From NCBI RefSeq assembly GCF_008329535.1, contig NZ_NPKR01000010.1:1-64000 (forward strand): 64,000 nucleotides of DNA, in the 5' to 3' direction. This DNA is from Mycolicibacterium sp. P1-18. Lineage in GTDB: Bacteria; Actinomycetota; Actinomycetes; Mycobacteriales; Mycobacteriaceae. The translations under genes and the position numbers were made by a program. A model generated the notes under the pieces. It was not told the DNA's origin. It saw only the letters and a list, made by a program, of their open reading frames with translations, and searched no databases. The number at the start of each line of letters is the position of its first letter. Position 1 is the stretch's first letter. This document shows, in pieces, positions 45,314 through 54,616 of the stretch.

Positions 45314-46177
45314 TCATCCGTCGAGGACGTCGTCGACCGCCTCGGCAGTGGGTGCGCAGTCGCCGGCTCCCGCCGTCAGGGTCGCAAGGGCTCCGGCCGC
45401 ACACGCTCGGTGGATGGCCACTTCGGGTCCCCGATGCCATTCGGCCGCAAGGACTCCCGCGAAGACGTCGCCGGCTCCGGTGGTGTCGACGGGTTCGACG
45501 GGCGGCGCCGCCACGTCGAACTCGGTGTCGCCGCCGCGGTAGCTGGCCCCGGCCGCCCCGCGGGTGACGACCAGATGGGCGACGGGCCAGCGCCATTCGC
45601 CGGCCTCGACCTCGTTGACGACGACGACGTCAACCGCCTCGGCCAGCACGGCCAGCTCCGAGGGGTCGGCTCCCGCCGGCGAGGCGTTGAGCATCACCAG
45701 GGCGTCGGCCTCCCGGCCCACCCTGGCGGCGGCGAGCGCCACGGCAAGGGGGATCTCGAGCTGCATCAGCACGACGTCGGCGTCGGCGACCGCGCGCCGG
45801 GCGTGCGCCGACGCCATGGACAGGTGGGCGTTGGCACCGGGCGCCACGACAATGGTGTTCTCGGCGCCGGCGTCCACCACGATGGCCGCGGCTCCGCTGG
45901 GTCCGGGCACGGTCACCGTGCCGTCGAGGCCGACGCCGTTGCCGAGCAGATGGGCCCGCAGCGACACGGCCGCCGCGTCGTCGCCGAGGGCGGCGACGAG
46001 CTGAACCGTCGCGCCGGCCCTGGCCGCGGCGACGGCCTGGTTGCCGCCCTTGCCGCCGGGTGCCGACGACAGCGACGACGCCAGGACCGTCTCGCCCCGC
46101 GCGGGCAGTGTGCCGACGGTGAACGACTGGTCGAGGTTGACGCTGCCGACCACGCACACCCTCGCCACGCCGCCCAC
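45314..46177 (-). CDS. rbsK: Ribokinase
   Basis: A 287-residue PfkB-family sugar kinase that phosphorylates ribose. VCVVGSVNLDQSFTVGTLP at the N-terminus and GGKGGNQAVAAARAGA are the ribokinase substrate signatures; VDTTGAGDVFAGVLAAEW holds the catalytic Asp. It matches the position and sequence style of M. tuberculosis RbsK. The GTG at 46177 and another at 46168 are both possible starts; homology begins just after either. Divergent from proA. Confidence 0.9.
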   Translation of the reverse strand: MGGVARVCVVGSVNLDQSFTVGTLPARGETVLASSLSSAPGGKGGNQAVAAARAGATVQLVAALGDDAAAVSLRAHLLGNGVGLDGTVTVPGPSGAAAIVVDAGAENTIVVAPGANAHLSMASAHARRAVADADVVLMQLEIPLAVALAAARVGREADALVMLNASPAGADPSELAVLAEAVDVVVVNEVEAGEWRWPVAHLVVTRGAAGASYRGGDTEFDVAAPPVEPVDTTGAGDVFAGVLAAEWHRGPEVAIHRACAAGALATLTAGAGDCAPTAEAVDDVLDG

Positions 46178-46212
46178 CGTAACCCGACGAGGCAATTCCG
46201 GGCGTACCTCGA

Positions 46213-46218
46213 TAAGCT
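46213..46218 (+). promoter_or_regulatory. -10 of leaderless proA transcript
   Basis: TAAGCT is followed by six bases and the ATG at 46225, predicting transcription from the first base of the start codon. Confidence 0.5.
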
Positions 46219-46224
46219 GCACTA

Positions 46225-47481
46225 ATGAGCGTTGAGGCTCCTCCCACGACGACGGATCTGCGCGACCAGGTTCACGACGCCGCCCGGCGGGCGCGCGTCG
46301 CGGCCCGCGTCCTCGCCACGTTGACCACCGAGACCAAGAACCGGGTACTGCACGCCGCGGCCGACTCGGTGCTGTTCCGCGTGCACGAGGTGCTTGCCGC
46401 CAACGCCGCCGACGTGGAGGCCGCCAGAGCCGCGGGTACTCCCGAGTCGATCCTGGACCGCCTGGCCCTGAACCCCCAGCGGGTCGAGGGCATCGCGTCG
46501 GGCCTCCGGCAGGTCGCCGGCCTGCCCGACCCCGTCGGCGAGGTGCTTCGTGGCAGCACCCTGGCCAACGGGCTCCAGATTCGGCAGCAGCGCGTGCCAC
46601 TCGGGGTCGTCGGCATGGTTTACGAAGGCCGGCCCAACGTCACCGTCGACGCGTTCGGGCTGACGCTGAAGTCGGGTAACGCGGCGCTGCTGCGCGGCAG
46701 TTCGTCGGCGGCGCAGTCCAACGCGGCGCTGGTCTCCGCACTGCGGATGGCGTTGTTGGGCGAGGGGCTGCCCGAGGACGCGGTGCAACTGCTGCCCAGC
46801 GCCGACCGCGCCAGCGTCACCCACCTGATCCAGGCGCGCGGTCTCGTCGACGTGGTGATCCCGCGCGGCGGTGCCGGCCTCATCGACGCCGTGGTGCGCG
46901 ACGCGACCGTGCCGACGATCGAGACGGGCGTCGGCAACTGTCACGTGTTCGTGCACGAGGCGGCCGACCTCGACGTCGCGGAGCGAATCGTGTTGAACTC
47001 CAAGACCCGGCGCACCAGCGTCTGCAACGCCGCCGAGACGCTGCTGGTCGACTCCGCCATCGCGGCGACCGCGCTGCCGCGGCTGGTGAGTGCCCTCGAG
47101 GACGCGGGCGTCACCGTCCACCTCGACCCCAGCGAGGAGGAACTGCGGGCCGAGTTCCTCTCCATGGACATCGCGGTGGCGGTCGTGGACGGCGTCGACG
47201 CAGCGGTCGACCACGTCAACGAGTACGGCACGGGGCACACCGAGGCCATCGTGACCACCAATCTGGCTGCGGCGCAACGCTTCACCGAGCGGGTCGACGC
47301 GGCGGCGGTGATGGTCAACGCGTCGACGGCCTTCACCGACGGCGAGCAGTTCGGCTTCGGCGCCGAGATCGGCATCTCCACCCAGAAGCTGCACGCGAGG
47401 GGTCCGATGGGATTGTCGGAGCTGACCTCGACCAAGTGGATCGTGTGGGGCTCGCCCGACGGTCACATCCGGCCGTCCTAA
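46225..47481 (+). CDS. proA: Gamma-glutamyl phosphate reductase
   Basis: A 418-residue aldehyde dehydrogenase-superfamily enzyme that reduces glutamyl 5-phosphate to the semialdehyde in proline synthesis, after ProB. The catalytic Cys is in KTRRTSVCNAAETLLV, and GMVYEGRPNVTVDAFGL and GVGNCHVFVHEAAD are family signatures. A leaderless promoter precedes it. The MoxR gene follows after 30 bp. Confidence 0.96.
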   Translation: MSVEAPPTTTDLRDQVHDAARRARVAARVLATLTTETKNRVLHAAADSVLFRVHEVLAANAADVEAARAAGTPESILDRLALNPQRVEGIASGLRQVAGLPDPVGEVLRGSTLANGLQIRQQRVPLGVVGMVYEGRPNVTVDAFGLTLKSGNAALLRGSSSAAQSNAALVSALRMALLGEGLPEDAVQLLPSADRASVTHLIQARGLVDVVIPRGGAGLIDAVVRDATVPTIETGVGNCHVFVHEAADLDVAERIVLNSKTRRTSVCNAAETLLVDSAIAATALPRLVSALEDAGVTVHLDPSEEELRAEFLSMDIAVAVVDGVDAAVDHVNEYGTGHTEAIVTTNLAAAQRFTERVDAAAVMVNASTAFTDGEQFGFGAEIGISTQKLHARGPMGLSELTSTKWIVWGSPDGHIRPS

Positions 47482-47511
47482 CCGACTTTCGAGCACTGGA
47501 GTAACCATCAC

Positions 47512-48387
47512 GTGACCGTCCCCGCCCGCTCGACCCCGCTGTTCGCCGACATCGACGACGTCGCCAACCGGCTCGCCGAAACCGGCTACCTGCCCGACAC
47601 GGCCACGGCGACGGCGGTGTTCCTCGCCGACCGGTTGGGCAAGCCGCTGCTCGTCGAGGGGCCGGCCGGCGTCGGGAAGACCGAATTGGCCCGGGCGATC
47701 GCCCAGTGCACCGGTTCGGGTCTAGTGCGGCTGCAGTGCTACGAGGGCGTCGACGAGGCGCGCGCGCTCTACGAGTGGAACCACGCCAAGCAGATCCTCC
47801 GGATCCAGTCCGGATCCGCCGACTGGGACCAGACCAAGATGGACGTGTTCAGCGAGGAGTTCCTGCTCTCGCGGCCGCTCCTGACGGCCATCCGTCGCAC
47901 CGATCCGACGGTGCTGCTCATCGACGAAACCGACAAGGCCGACATCGAGATCGAGGGCCTGCTGCTCGAGGTGCTGTCCGACTTCGCCGTCACCGTCCCG
48001 GAACTGGGCACGATCACCGCGACTCGCACGCCGTTCGTGCTGCTGACCTCCAACGCCACCCGCGAGCTGTCCGAGGCGCTCAAGCGTCGATGCCTGTTTC
48101 TGCACATCGACTTCCCCGCGCCGGATCTGGAGCGACGGATCCTGCTGTCGCGCGTGCCCGAGCTTCCGGAGAAGATCGCCGAGGAACTGGTCCGGATCAT
48201 CGGCGTGCTGCGCGACATGCAGCTCAAGAAGGTGCCGTCGGTCGCGGAGACCATCGACTGGGGGCGCACGGTGCTGGCCCTAGGCATGGACACCATCGAC
48301 GACGAGATGATCGCCGCCACCCTCGGGGTGGTGCTCAAGCATCAGTCCGACCAGGTGAAGGCCAGCGGGGAGCTGAGGCTCAACTGA
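47512..48387 (+). CDS. MoxR-type AAA+ ATPase
   Basis: A 291-residue ATPase. Walker A is EGPAGVGKTELA (about residues 46-57), Walker B is VLLIDETDKAD (here with IDET), and TSNATRELSEALKRRC contains the sensor/arginine region. MoxR proteins act as chaperone-like partners of VWA-domain proteins, inserting cofactors or maturing enzymes. The VWA gene follows with a 1-bp stop/start overlap. It is the counterpart of M. tuberculosis Rv2426c, downstream of proA. Confidence 0.92.
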   Translation: MTVPARSTPLFADIDDVANRLAETGYLPDTATATAVFLADRLGKPLLVEGPAGVGKTELARAIAQCTGSGLVRLQCYEGVDEARALYEWNHAKQILRIQSGSADWDQTKMDVFSEEFLLSRPLLTAIRRTDPTVLLIDETDKADIEIEGLLLEVLSDFAVTVPELGTITATRTPFVLLTSNATRELSEALKRRCLFLHIDFPAPDLERRILLSRVPELPEKIAEELVRIIGVLRDMQLKKVPSVAETIDWGRTVLALGMDTIDDEMIAATLGVVLKHQSDQVKASGELRLN

Positions 48388-49829
48388 TGGCCGTCCGTCG
48401 CACCAGCCCGCCGCAACCCCTTGCGCCGCACGGCTTTCCGGGCCACCTGGTGGAGTTCGTGGAAGCGTTGCGCGGGGTCGGCATCGCCGTCGGACCGTCG
48501 GAGACGGTCGACGCGGGCCAGGTGATGACGGTGCTCGGCCTCGGCGACCGCGAGGTGTTGCGCGAGGGGCTGGCCTGCGCCGTGTTGCGCCGTCCGGAGC
48601 ATCGCAGCACCTACGACGCGATGTTCGACCTGTGGTTCCCCGCGGCGCTCGGCGCGCGCACGGTGCTCTCCGACGACGAGTCCGACGCCACGGATCCCGA
48701 CGCGCCCAGCCAGGACGCCGAGGCGCTGCGGGCGGCGTTGGTCGAGATGCTCTCCGGCGACGAGGACATGGCCAAGATTGACGACCGGTTGGCCGCGATG
48801 GTCGCCCAGATCGTCGAGGCGTTCGGCAAGTACAGCTCGAGTCGGGGACCGTCATACTCGTCGTATCAGGCGCTGAAGGCGATGGCGCTCGACGAGTTGG
48901 AGGGCAAGCTGCTCGCCGGGCTGTTGGCCCCCTACGGCGAGGAGCCCACGCCCACCCAGGAGCAGATCGCGCGGGCGATGGCGAGCAAGCGGATCGCCCA
49001 ACTGCGCCGCATGGTCGAGGCCGAGACCAAACGCCGCACGGCCGAGCAACTCGGGCGCCAGCACGTCCAGACCTACGGCATTCCCCAGCTCTCCGAGAAC
49101 GTCGAATTCCTGCGGGCCTCCGGCGAGCAGCTGCGCGAGATGCGCCGCGTGGTCGCGCCGCTGGCCCGGACCCTGGCCTCCCGGCTGGCCGCCCGTCGCC
49201 GGCGTTCGAGGGCCGGTCAGATCGACCTGCGCAAGACGCTGCGCAAGTCGATGTCGACCGGAGGCGTGCCGATCGAGGTGGTGCTGAAGAAGCCGCGACC
49301 CGCGCGGCCGGAACTCGTCGTGCTGTGTGACGTGTCCGGCTCGGTCGCCGGATTCAGCCACTTCACGCTGCTGCTGGTCAACGCGCTGCGGCAGCAATTC
49401 TCCCGGGTCCGCGTCTTCGCGTTCATCGACACCACCGACGAGGTCACCGAGATGTTCGGTCCCGACTCCGACCTGGCCGTCGCCGTGCAGCGCATCACCC
49501 GCGAGGCCGGGGTGTACACCCGCGACGGTCACTCCGACTACGGGCACGCGTTCGTCTCGTTCCTGGACAAGTATCCGAGCGTGCTGTCGCCGCGGAGCTC
49601 GCTGCTGGTGCTCGGCGACGCGCGCAACAACTACCGCAATCCCGAAGTGGACCTCCTGACGCACATGGTCGCCGCGAGCCGGCACGCCCATTGGCTCAAC
49701 CCGGAGCCCAAGCACCTGTGGGGCAGCGGCGACTCGGCGGTGCCGCGGTACGACGGCGTCATCCCCATGCACGAGTGCCGGTCGGCCAAGCAGCTCGCCG
49801 CGGTGATCGACCAGCTGCTCCCGGTCTAA
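48387..49829 (+). CDS. VWA domain-containing protein (CoxE-like), MoxR partner
   Basis: A 480-residue protein. The N-terminal half is helical and charged. The C-terminal VWA domain (about residues 310-480) begins ELVVLCDVSGSVAGFS, where DVSGS is the metal-ion-dependent adhesion site; the later YTRDGHSDYGHAF and LLVLGDARNN complete it. CoxE-type proteins work with MoxR ATPases in enzyme maturation. The ATG overlaps the MoxR stop (TGATG), so the two are coupled. Counterpart of Rv2425c. Client protein unknown. Confidence 0.9.
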   Translation: MAVRRTSPPQPLAPHGFPGHLVEFVEALRGVGIAVGPSETVDAGQVMTVLGLGDREVLREGLACAVLRRPEHRSTYDAMFDLWFPAALGARTVLSDDESDATDPDAPSQDAEALRAALVEMLSGDEDMAKIDDRLAAMVAQIVEAFGKYSSSRGPSYSSYQALKAMALDELEGKLLAGLLAPYGEEPTPTQEQIARAMASKRIAQLRRMVEAETKRRTAEQLGRQHVQTYGIPQLSENVEFLRASGEQLREMRRVVAPLARTLASRLAARRRRSRAGQIDLRKTLRKSMSTGGVPIEVVLKKPRPARPELVVLCDVSGSVAGFSHFTLLLVNALRQQFSRVRVFAFIDTTDEVTEMFGPDSDLAVAVQRITREAGVYTRDGHSDYGHAFVSFLDKYPSVLSPRSSLLVLGDARNNYRNPEVDLLTHMVAASRHAHWLNPEPKHLWGSGDSAVPRYDGVIPMHECRSAKQLAAVIDQLLPV

Positions 49830-49840
49830 GCTGCCTATTC

Positions 49841-50479
49841 GTGACTCGACGCAGGCTGGGGGTGATGGGCGGCACCTTCGATCCCATCCACCACGGTCAC
49901 CTCGTGGCCGCCAGCGAGGTGGCGGACCTGTTCGCCCTCGACGAGGTGGTGTTCGTCCCCACCGGCGAACCCTGGCAGAAGCGTGGCCGCTCGGTCACCG
50001 CCGCCGAGGACCGCTATCTGATGACGGTCATCGCCACTGCGGCCAACCCGCGCTTCTCGGTCAGCCGGGTCGACATCGACCGCGGCGGGGCCACCTACAC
50101 CAAGGACACGCTGCGCGACCTCGCGGCGCTCAACCCGGACGCCGACCTCTACTTCATCACCGGGGCCGACGCCCTCGGCTCGATCCTGTCGTGGCAGAAC
50201 TGGGAGGATCTGTTCTCCCTGGCGCGCTTCGTCGGTGTCAGCCGACCGGGCTACGAACTCGACGGCGAGCACATCGCCGCGGCGATGAAGGAACTGCCCG
50301 CCGACTCGCTCAAACTCGTCGAGGTGCCGGCCCTGGCGATCTCGTCGAGTGACTGCCGCAGGCGGGCCGAACTCGGCAGGCCCATCTGGTACCTGGTACC
50401 CGACGGCGTCGTCCAGTACGTCACCAAGCGCGGTCTCTATCCCGCGACAGCTCACGCGACAAAGGAACACCACGCATGA
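49841..50479 (+). CDS. nadD: Nicotinate-nucleotide adenylyltransferase
   Basis: A 212-residue enzyme joining ATP and nicotinate mononucleotide to deamido-NAD. GVMGGTFDPIHHGHL is the nucleotidyltransferase signature (HxGH here HHGH), and ISSSDCRRRAELGRPIWYLVP is the C-terminal ATP motif. The GTG at 49841 was chosen; a TAAGCT hexamer lies eight bases upstream (49827-49832). It overlaps rsfS by 4 bp, the conserved nadD-rsfS arrangement. Confidence 0.95.
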   Translation: MTRRRLGVMGGTFDPIHHGHLVAASEVADLFALDEVVFVPTGEPWQKRGRSVTAAEDRYLMTVIATAANPRFSVSRVDIDRGGATYTKDTLRDLAALNPDADLYFITGADALGSILSWQNWEDLFSLARFVGVSRPGYELDGEHIAAAMKELPADSLKLVEVPALAISSSDCRRRAELGRPIWYLVPDGVVQYVTKRGLYPATAHATKEHHA

Positions 50480-50844
50480 CCGCCAACGCAGAAGCCATCC
50501 ACATGGCCACGATTGCCGCCCAGGCGGCGTCGGCCAAGCTCGCCGACGACGTCGTCGTCATCGACGTCTCGGACCAACTCGTCATCACCGACTGCTTCGT
50601 CGTCGCCTCGGCGTCGAACGACCGGCAGGTGAACGCGATCGTCGACGAGGTCGAGGAGAAGATGCGGCAGGCCGGGTACAAACCCGCCCGCCGCGAGGGC
50701 ACCCGGGAGGGACGATGGGTGCTGCTCGACTACATCGACATCGTGGCCCACATCCAGCACCAGGACGAGCGCAACTTCTACGCCCTCGACCGGCTGTGGC
50801 GGGACTGCCCGGTGATCCCCGTCGACCTGGACGGCCCCCAGTGA
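50476..50844 (+). CDS. rsfS: Ribosome silencing factor
   Basis: A 122-residue protein (RsfS/YbeB) that binds ribosomal protein L14 and stops subunit joining under starvation. VVVIDVSDQLVITDCFVVAS and the EGRWVLLDYIDIVAHI strand are family hallmarks. Coupled to nadD upstream and to gpgP downstream by 4-bp overlaps. Confidence 0.95.
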   Translation: MTANAEAIHMATIAAQAASAKLADDVVVIDVSDQLVITDCFVVASASNDRQVNAIVDEVEEKMRQAGYKPARREGTREGRWVLLDYIDIVAHIQHQDERNFYALDRLWRDCPVIPVDLDGPQ

Positions 50845-51512
50845 CGGTGCGCCGGCTGGTACTGCTGCGGCACGGCCAGACCGAGTACAACGCCGGCAAC
50901 CGCATGCAGGGCCAACTCGACACCGATCTCAGCACCCTCGGCCGGGAACAGGCCGCCGCGGCGGCCGAGGTGCTGGCCAAGCGTGACCCGTTGGCGATCG
51001 TGTCCTCGGACCTGCGCCGTGCGCTGGACACCGCGACGGCGCTCGCCGAACTCAGCGGGCTGCCGGTGTCGGTCGACACCAGGCTCCGCGAGACGCACCT
51101 CGGAGACTGGCAGGGCCTGACCCACCTCGAGGTCGACGGCGTCGCGCCGGGCGCCCGGCTCGCGTGGCGCGACGACGCCAGGTGGGCTCCGCACGGCGGG
51201 GAGAGCAGGGTCGACGTCGCCGAGCGCAGCATGCCGGTGGTCGACGAATTGCTCACCGGGCTCGAGGAGTGGGGCGCGGGCGACGCCTCCGACCGGCCGG
51301 TGGTCCTGGTGGCCCACGGCGGTCTGATCGCCGCGCTGACGGCCGCGCTGCTGAACCTTCCGGTGGACAACTGGCCGGTGCTCGGCGGGATGGGCAACGC
51401 CAGCTGGGTGCAGCTGTCCGGACATTCCGACGACGATGCGGCGCCCAGGGACGTCCGATGGCGGCTCGACGTGTGGAACGCCTCGGCGCAGGTCGCCAAC
51501 GATGTCCTCTAG
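50841..51512 (+). CDS. gpgP: Glucosyl-3-phosphoglycerate phosphatase
   Basis: A 223-residue histidine phosphatase, the same length as M. tuberculosis GpgP (Rv2419c). LVLLRHGQTEYNAGNRMQG carries the catalytic RHG; the second His is in VVLVAHGGLIAAL. It removes phosphate from glucosyl-3-phosphoglycerate to give glucosylglycerate, the primer of methylglucose lipopolysaccharides. GTG start overlaps the rsfS stop; octT starts 11 bp before its end. Confidence 0.93.
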   Translation: MTVRRLVLLRHGQTEYNAGNRMQGQLDTDLSTLGREQAAAAAEVLAKRDPLAIVSSDLRRALDTATALAELSGLPVSVDTRLRETHLGDWQGLTHLEVDGVAPGARLAWRDDARWAPHGGESRVDVAERSMPVVDELLTGLEEWGAGDASDRPVVLVAHGGLIAALTAALLNLPVDNWPVLGGMGNASWVQLSGHSDDDAAPRDVRWRLDVWNASAQVANDVL

Positions 51513-52245
51513 CGAGTCGCCCAGAAGGACCCTGCTCGTCTTCTGCGACTCGCTGTCCTACTACGGGCCCACCGGCGGATTGCCCGCCGACGATCCTCGG
51601 ATCTGGCCCAACATCGTTGCTTCGCAATTGGATTGGGATCTCGAGCTGATCGGCCGGATCGGTTGGACGTGCCGCGACGTCTGGTGGGCCGCGATTCAGG
51701 ATCCGCGCGCGTGGGCGTCGCTGCCGCGTGCAGGGGCGGTGGTCTTCGCGACGTCCGGCATGGATTCGCTGCCGTCGCCGCTGCCGACCGCCGTGCGCGA
51801 GCTGATCCGCTACGTGCGGCCGCCGCTGCTGCGCCGGTGGGCGCGCGACGGGTACGGCTGGCTGCAACCGAGGCTGTCACCGGTGGCGCGGCCGGCCTTG
51901 CCCGCGCACCTGAGCGCCGACTACCTCGAACAGACCCGCGCCGCAATCGACTTCAACCGGCCCGGCATCCCGTTCGTGGCGTGCGTCCCGTCGGTCCACG
52001 TCGCGGAGACCTACGGCAAGTCACATCGGTGGCGTGAGTCGACCGCCGCCGCCATCACCGCATGGGGACGACGCCACGGCGTCCCGATCGTCGACCTCAA
52101 GGCGGCGGTGGGGGACGAGGTGACGAGCGGCCGGGGCAATCCCGACGGCATCCACTGGAACTTCGAGGCCCACCGCGCGGTGGCCGACCTCATGCTCGAG
52201 GGTCTCGCCGAGGCCGGCGTGACGACCGTGGCCGCGGGCGGCTGA
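51502..52245 (+). CDS. octT: Diglucosylglycerate octanoyltransferase
   Basis: A 247-residue SGNH-hydrolase-fold acyltransferase, the same length as M. tuberculosis OctT (Rv2418c), which octanoylates diglucosylglycerate in methylglucose lipopolysaccharide synthesis. The nucleophile Ser is in LLVFCDSLSYYG, and Asp/His of the last block are in NPDGIHWNFEAH. It overlaps gpgP, with which it shares the pathway. Confidence 0.9.
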   Translation: MSSSESPRRTLLVFCDSLSYYGPTGGLPADDPRIWPNIVASQLDWDLELIGRIGWTCRDVWWAAIQDPRAWASLPRAGAVVFATSGMDSLPSPLPTAVRELIRYVRPPLLRRWARDGYGWLQPRLSPVARPALPAHLSADYLEQTRAAIDFNRPGIPFVACVPSVHVAETYGKSHRWRESTAAAITAWGRRHGVPIVDLKAAVGDEVTSGRGNPDGIHWNFEAHRAVADLMLEGLAEAGVTTVAAGG

Positions 52246-52246
52246 G

Positions 52247-53083
52247 GTGGCCGTCGTGGTGGTCACCGATTCGTCGGCCAGGCTGGATCGGGACCTGTTG
52301 CAGCGGTGGGGGATTCGGCACGTTCCCCTGCACGTGCTGGTCGACGGTGCCGACCTGCTCGACGAGGTCGACGACGTGCCGCACGACATTCACGACCGAC
52401 CGCACGCCACGACTGCCGGCGCCTCGCCGGCCGACCTGTCGGAGGCCTATCGGCAGGCCCTGGCCGACAGCGGCGGCGACGGCGTCGTGGCGGTGCACCT
52501 GTCCGCGGCGTTGTCCAGCACGTTCAGCTCGGCCGTCGGGGCGGCGCGCGAGTTCGGTTCGGCGGTCCGCGTGGTCAATTCGCGGTCCGCTGCGGCCGGC
52601 GTCGGGTTCGTCGCACTCGCCGCGGCGCGGGCGGCGGCCGGCGGCGGCGACCTCGACGCGGTCGAGTCCGCGGCCCGGGCGGCGGTACCCCGCGGTCACG
52701 CCTTCATCGTGGTGCACCGGCTCGACAACCTTCGGCGCAGTGGCCGGATCGGCACCGCCGCATCGTGGTTGGGCACGGCGCTGTCGCTGAAGCCGCTGCT
52801 GTGCCTGGACGTCGACGGCAGGCTGGTCCTGTCGCAACGCATTCGCACGATGTCGAAGGCGCACGTGGCGTTGGTCGACGCGGTCGCCGAGGTCGTGGGC
52901 GACCACTCGGCGACGCTCGCCGTGCACCACGTCGACAACTACGACGCCGCCGCCGAGATCGGTGCGGCGTTGACCACCCGACTGCCGCAGGTGAATTCGA
53001 TGTCGGTGACCGACATGGGCCCGGTGCTCTCGGTGCACGTCGGTGCCGGCGCGGTCGGCGTCTGTGTGACGCTGGACGACTGA
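52247..53083 (+). CDS. DegV-family fatty acid-binding protein
   Basis: A 278-residue DegV protein. VVVTDSSARLDRDL at the N-terminus and the later TTAGASPADLSEAYRQAL are the family's ligand-binding regions; Ser and His contacts for a fatty acid carboxylate are expected there. In Firmicutes such proteins (FakB) present fatty acids to a kinase; mycobacterial partners are unknown. It follows octT by 1 bp, suggesting a supply role for acyl groups, which is inference. Confidence 0.9.
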   Translation: MAVVVVTDSSARLDRDLLQRWGIRHVPLHVLVDGADLLDEVDDVPHDIHDRPHATTAGASPADLSEAYRQALADSGGDGVVAVHLSAALSSTFSSAVGAAREFGSAVRVVNSRSAAAGVGFVALAAARAAAGGGDLDAVESAARAAVPRGHAFIVVHRLDNLRRSGRIGTAASWLGTALSLKPLLCLDVDGRLVLSQRIRTMSKAHVALVDAVAEVVGDHSATLAVHHVDNYDAAAEIGAALTTRLPQVNSMSVTDMGPVLSVHVGAGAVGVCVTLDD

Positions 53084-53093
53084 GGGGCGCGCG

Positions 53094-53711
53094 GTGACAC
53101 CGTTGGACTTGGCCCGCCGGGAGCGTGCGGAGTTCGCCGACTTCCTGAGCGGTCTGACGACCGAGCAGTGGGACCACCCGTCGCTGTGCGCGGGGTGGTC
53201 GGTGCGCGACGTCGTGGCGCACTGCGTCAGCTTCGAGGGCTTGACGGCGCGCGAGTTGGCGACGCGCTTCGTCAGGGGCCGCTTGCAAACCGACCGCATC
53301 AACGCGCTTGCGGTCGCCGCGCTGGAGGACCGCTCGACCGGGCAACTCGTCGACGTCCTGCGGGACAACGCCGAACCGCACGGTCTCGGCGGCGGCTTCG
53401 GTGGCAGGGTGGCCCTGACCGACAACATGATTCACCAGCAGGACATCCGGCGGCCGCTGCGACTGCCCCGGGAGGTCCCCGCGGAGAGTCTTCGTACCGC
53501 TCTGGACTTCGTGCGCTACGCGCCCACGATCCGCGGCGCATGGCGTGCCCGCGGGGTACGGCTCGTCGCCACCGACGGGGACTGGTCGCACGGTACGGGA
53601 CCCGAAGTACGTGGCACCGGCGAGGCGCTGCTGATGGTCATGGCCGGCCGCCCCGATGCGCTGGCCGACCTGGAGGGCGCCGGCGTGAACGCCCTCACCG
53701 CCCGTCTCTGA
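53094..53711 (+). CDS. Maleylpyruvate isomerase-type mycothiol-dependent (DinB-like) protein
   Basis: A 205-residue four-helix-bundle protein of the mycothiol-dependent isomerase-like group. LCAGWSVRDVVAHCVSFEG contains the first metal His, and TDNMIHQQDIRRPL the second. Members use mycothiol for conjugation or isomerisation of electrophiles, though most are uncharacterised. GTG start, 10 bp after degV, so probably read through from it. Confidence 0.82.
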   Translation: MTPLDLARRERAEFADFLSGLTTEQWDHPSLCAGWSVRDVVAHCVSFEGLTARELATRFVRGRLQTDRINALAVAALEDRSTGQLVDVLRDNAEPHGLGGGFGGRVALTDNMIHQQDIRRPLRLPREVPAESLRTALDFVRYAPTIRGAWRARGVRLVATDGDWSHGTGPEVRGTGEALLMVMAGRPDALADLEGAGVNALTARL

Positions 53712-53719
53712 GAGCCCGG

Positions 53720-54616
53720 CTACCCGATCCCGCGGAGATGGTCGACGGCGAGCCGCGCGGCGTACCCCACGGCGGCGTCGACGCGGGGCTGGACCGCCGC
53801 GGCCCGGGCGGACTGGGTGAAAACCGCCACGGCATAGGGTCGTTCGTCGTCGAACTGGACGACGCCCACCTCGTGCCGAAGCGCGCCCAGGGTGCCGGTC
53901 TTGCCGGCGATCCGGACGCCGGTGAAGGCGAACCCGCTGGCGATGCGGGCGTTGCGCACCTGTCGGCTCATCAGAGTTCGGATGACGGCGCAACTGGGCG
54001 GCGTCGCGGCCCTGTCGGTCCAGATGCTGGTCAGCAGGGTGGTCATGTCCCGGGCCGTGGCGGAACTCGAGTGCACGGGATCGTAGGCGCGTGGGGCGAC
54101 GGACTGGTCCGCGCTCGTGAGGGCCGCCATCGCGTCGGCGAGTCGAGTCGTGCCGGTGTCGACGTGGAGGAGGCGGTAGGCGTCGGCGGTGCCTCCGACG
54201 ATGCGGCTTCGGGGCAGGCCGAGTGCGCGCAGCGTCTCGGCGACGTCGTCGATGCCGACCCGCCGCAGGATGGCGTCGGCGGCGGCGTTGTCCGACACGG
54301 CCATCATCATCGCGGCAAGGTCGCGCCAGGACATGGTAACGGCGTCCGACAGCGTCGATATTCCGGTCGGACCCACCGTGCGGTCGTCCGGACGGAGCGT
54401 CACGGCCTCGGTGGGGTCCAGGCGGCCGCCGTCGACCATCCGCATCATGGCCACCAGCAGGGGCAGCTTGTACACCGAGGCGATCGCGACCGGCCGATCG
54501 CCGTCGACGTCCACGTCGTCGGCACTCGAGCCGTCGGCGGCGACGGCGTGCAGCCATCCGGTGGCGCCGGCATCGGCGAACACCTCGCTGATTCGTGCGG
54601 TGACGTCGTCGGTCAT
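53720..54616 (-). CDS. Cytosolic class A beta-lactamase-fold protein
   Basis: A 298-residue serine hydrolase without a signal peptide. SxxK is SVYK (residues 47-50, in AIASVYKLP), SDN is at 108-110, and KTG is in RIAGKTGTLG. The ExxLN deacylation motif expected about 55-60 residues after SDN in class A enzymes is not recognisable: that stretch reads SRIVGGTADAYRLLH. It therefore may acylate without efficient turnover, or be an esterase or sensor. Its start overlaps the upstream LysR stop by 4 bp, so both are one transcript, divergent from a secreted beta-lactamase. Confidence 0.8.
   Translation of the reverse strand: MTDDVTARISEVFADAGATGWLHAVAADGSSADDVDVDGDRPVAIASVYKLPLLVAMMRMVDGGRLDPTEAVTLRPDDRTVGPTGISTLSDAVTMSWRDLAAMMMAVSDNAAADAILRRVGIDDVAETLRALGLPRSRIVGGTADAYRLLHVDTGTTRLADAMAALTSADQSVAPRAYDPVHSSSATARDMTTLLTSIWTDRAATPPSCAVIRTLMSRQVRNARIASGFAFTGVRIAGKTGTLGALRHEVGVVQFDDERPYAVAVFTQSARAAAVQPRVDAAVGYAARLAVDHLRGIG

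Noticed and set aside
53720..54616. A second functional secreted beta-lactamase
   Set aside because: No signal peptide and no recognisable ExxLN deacylation motif.
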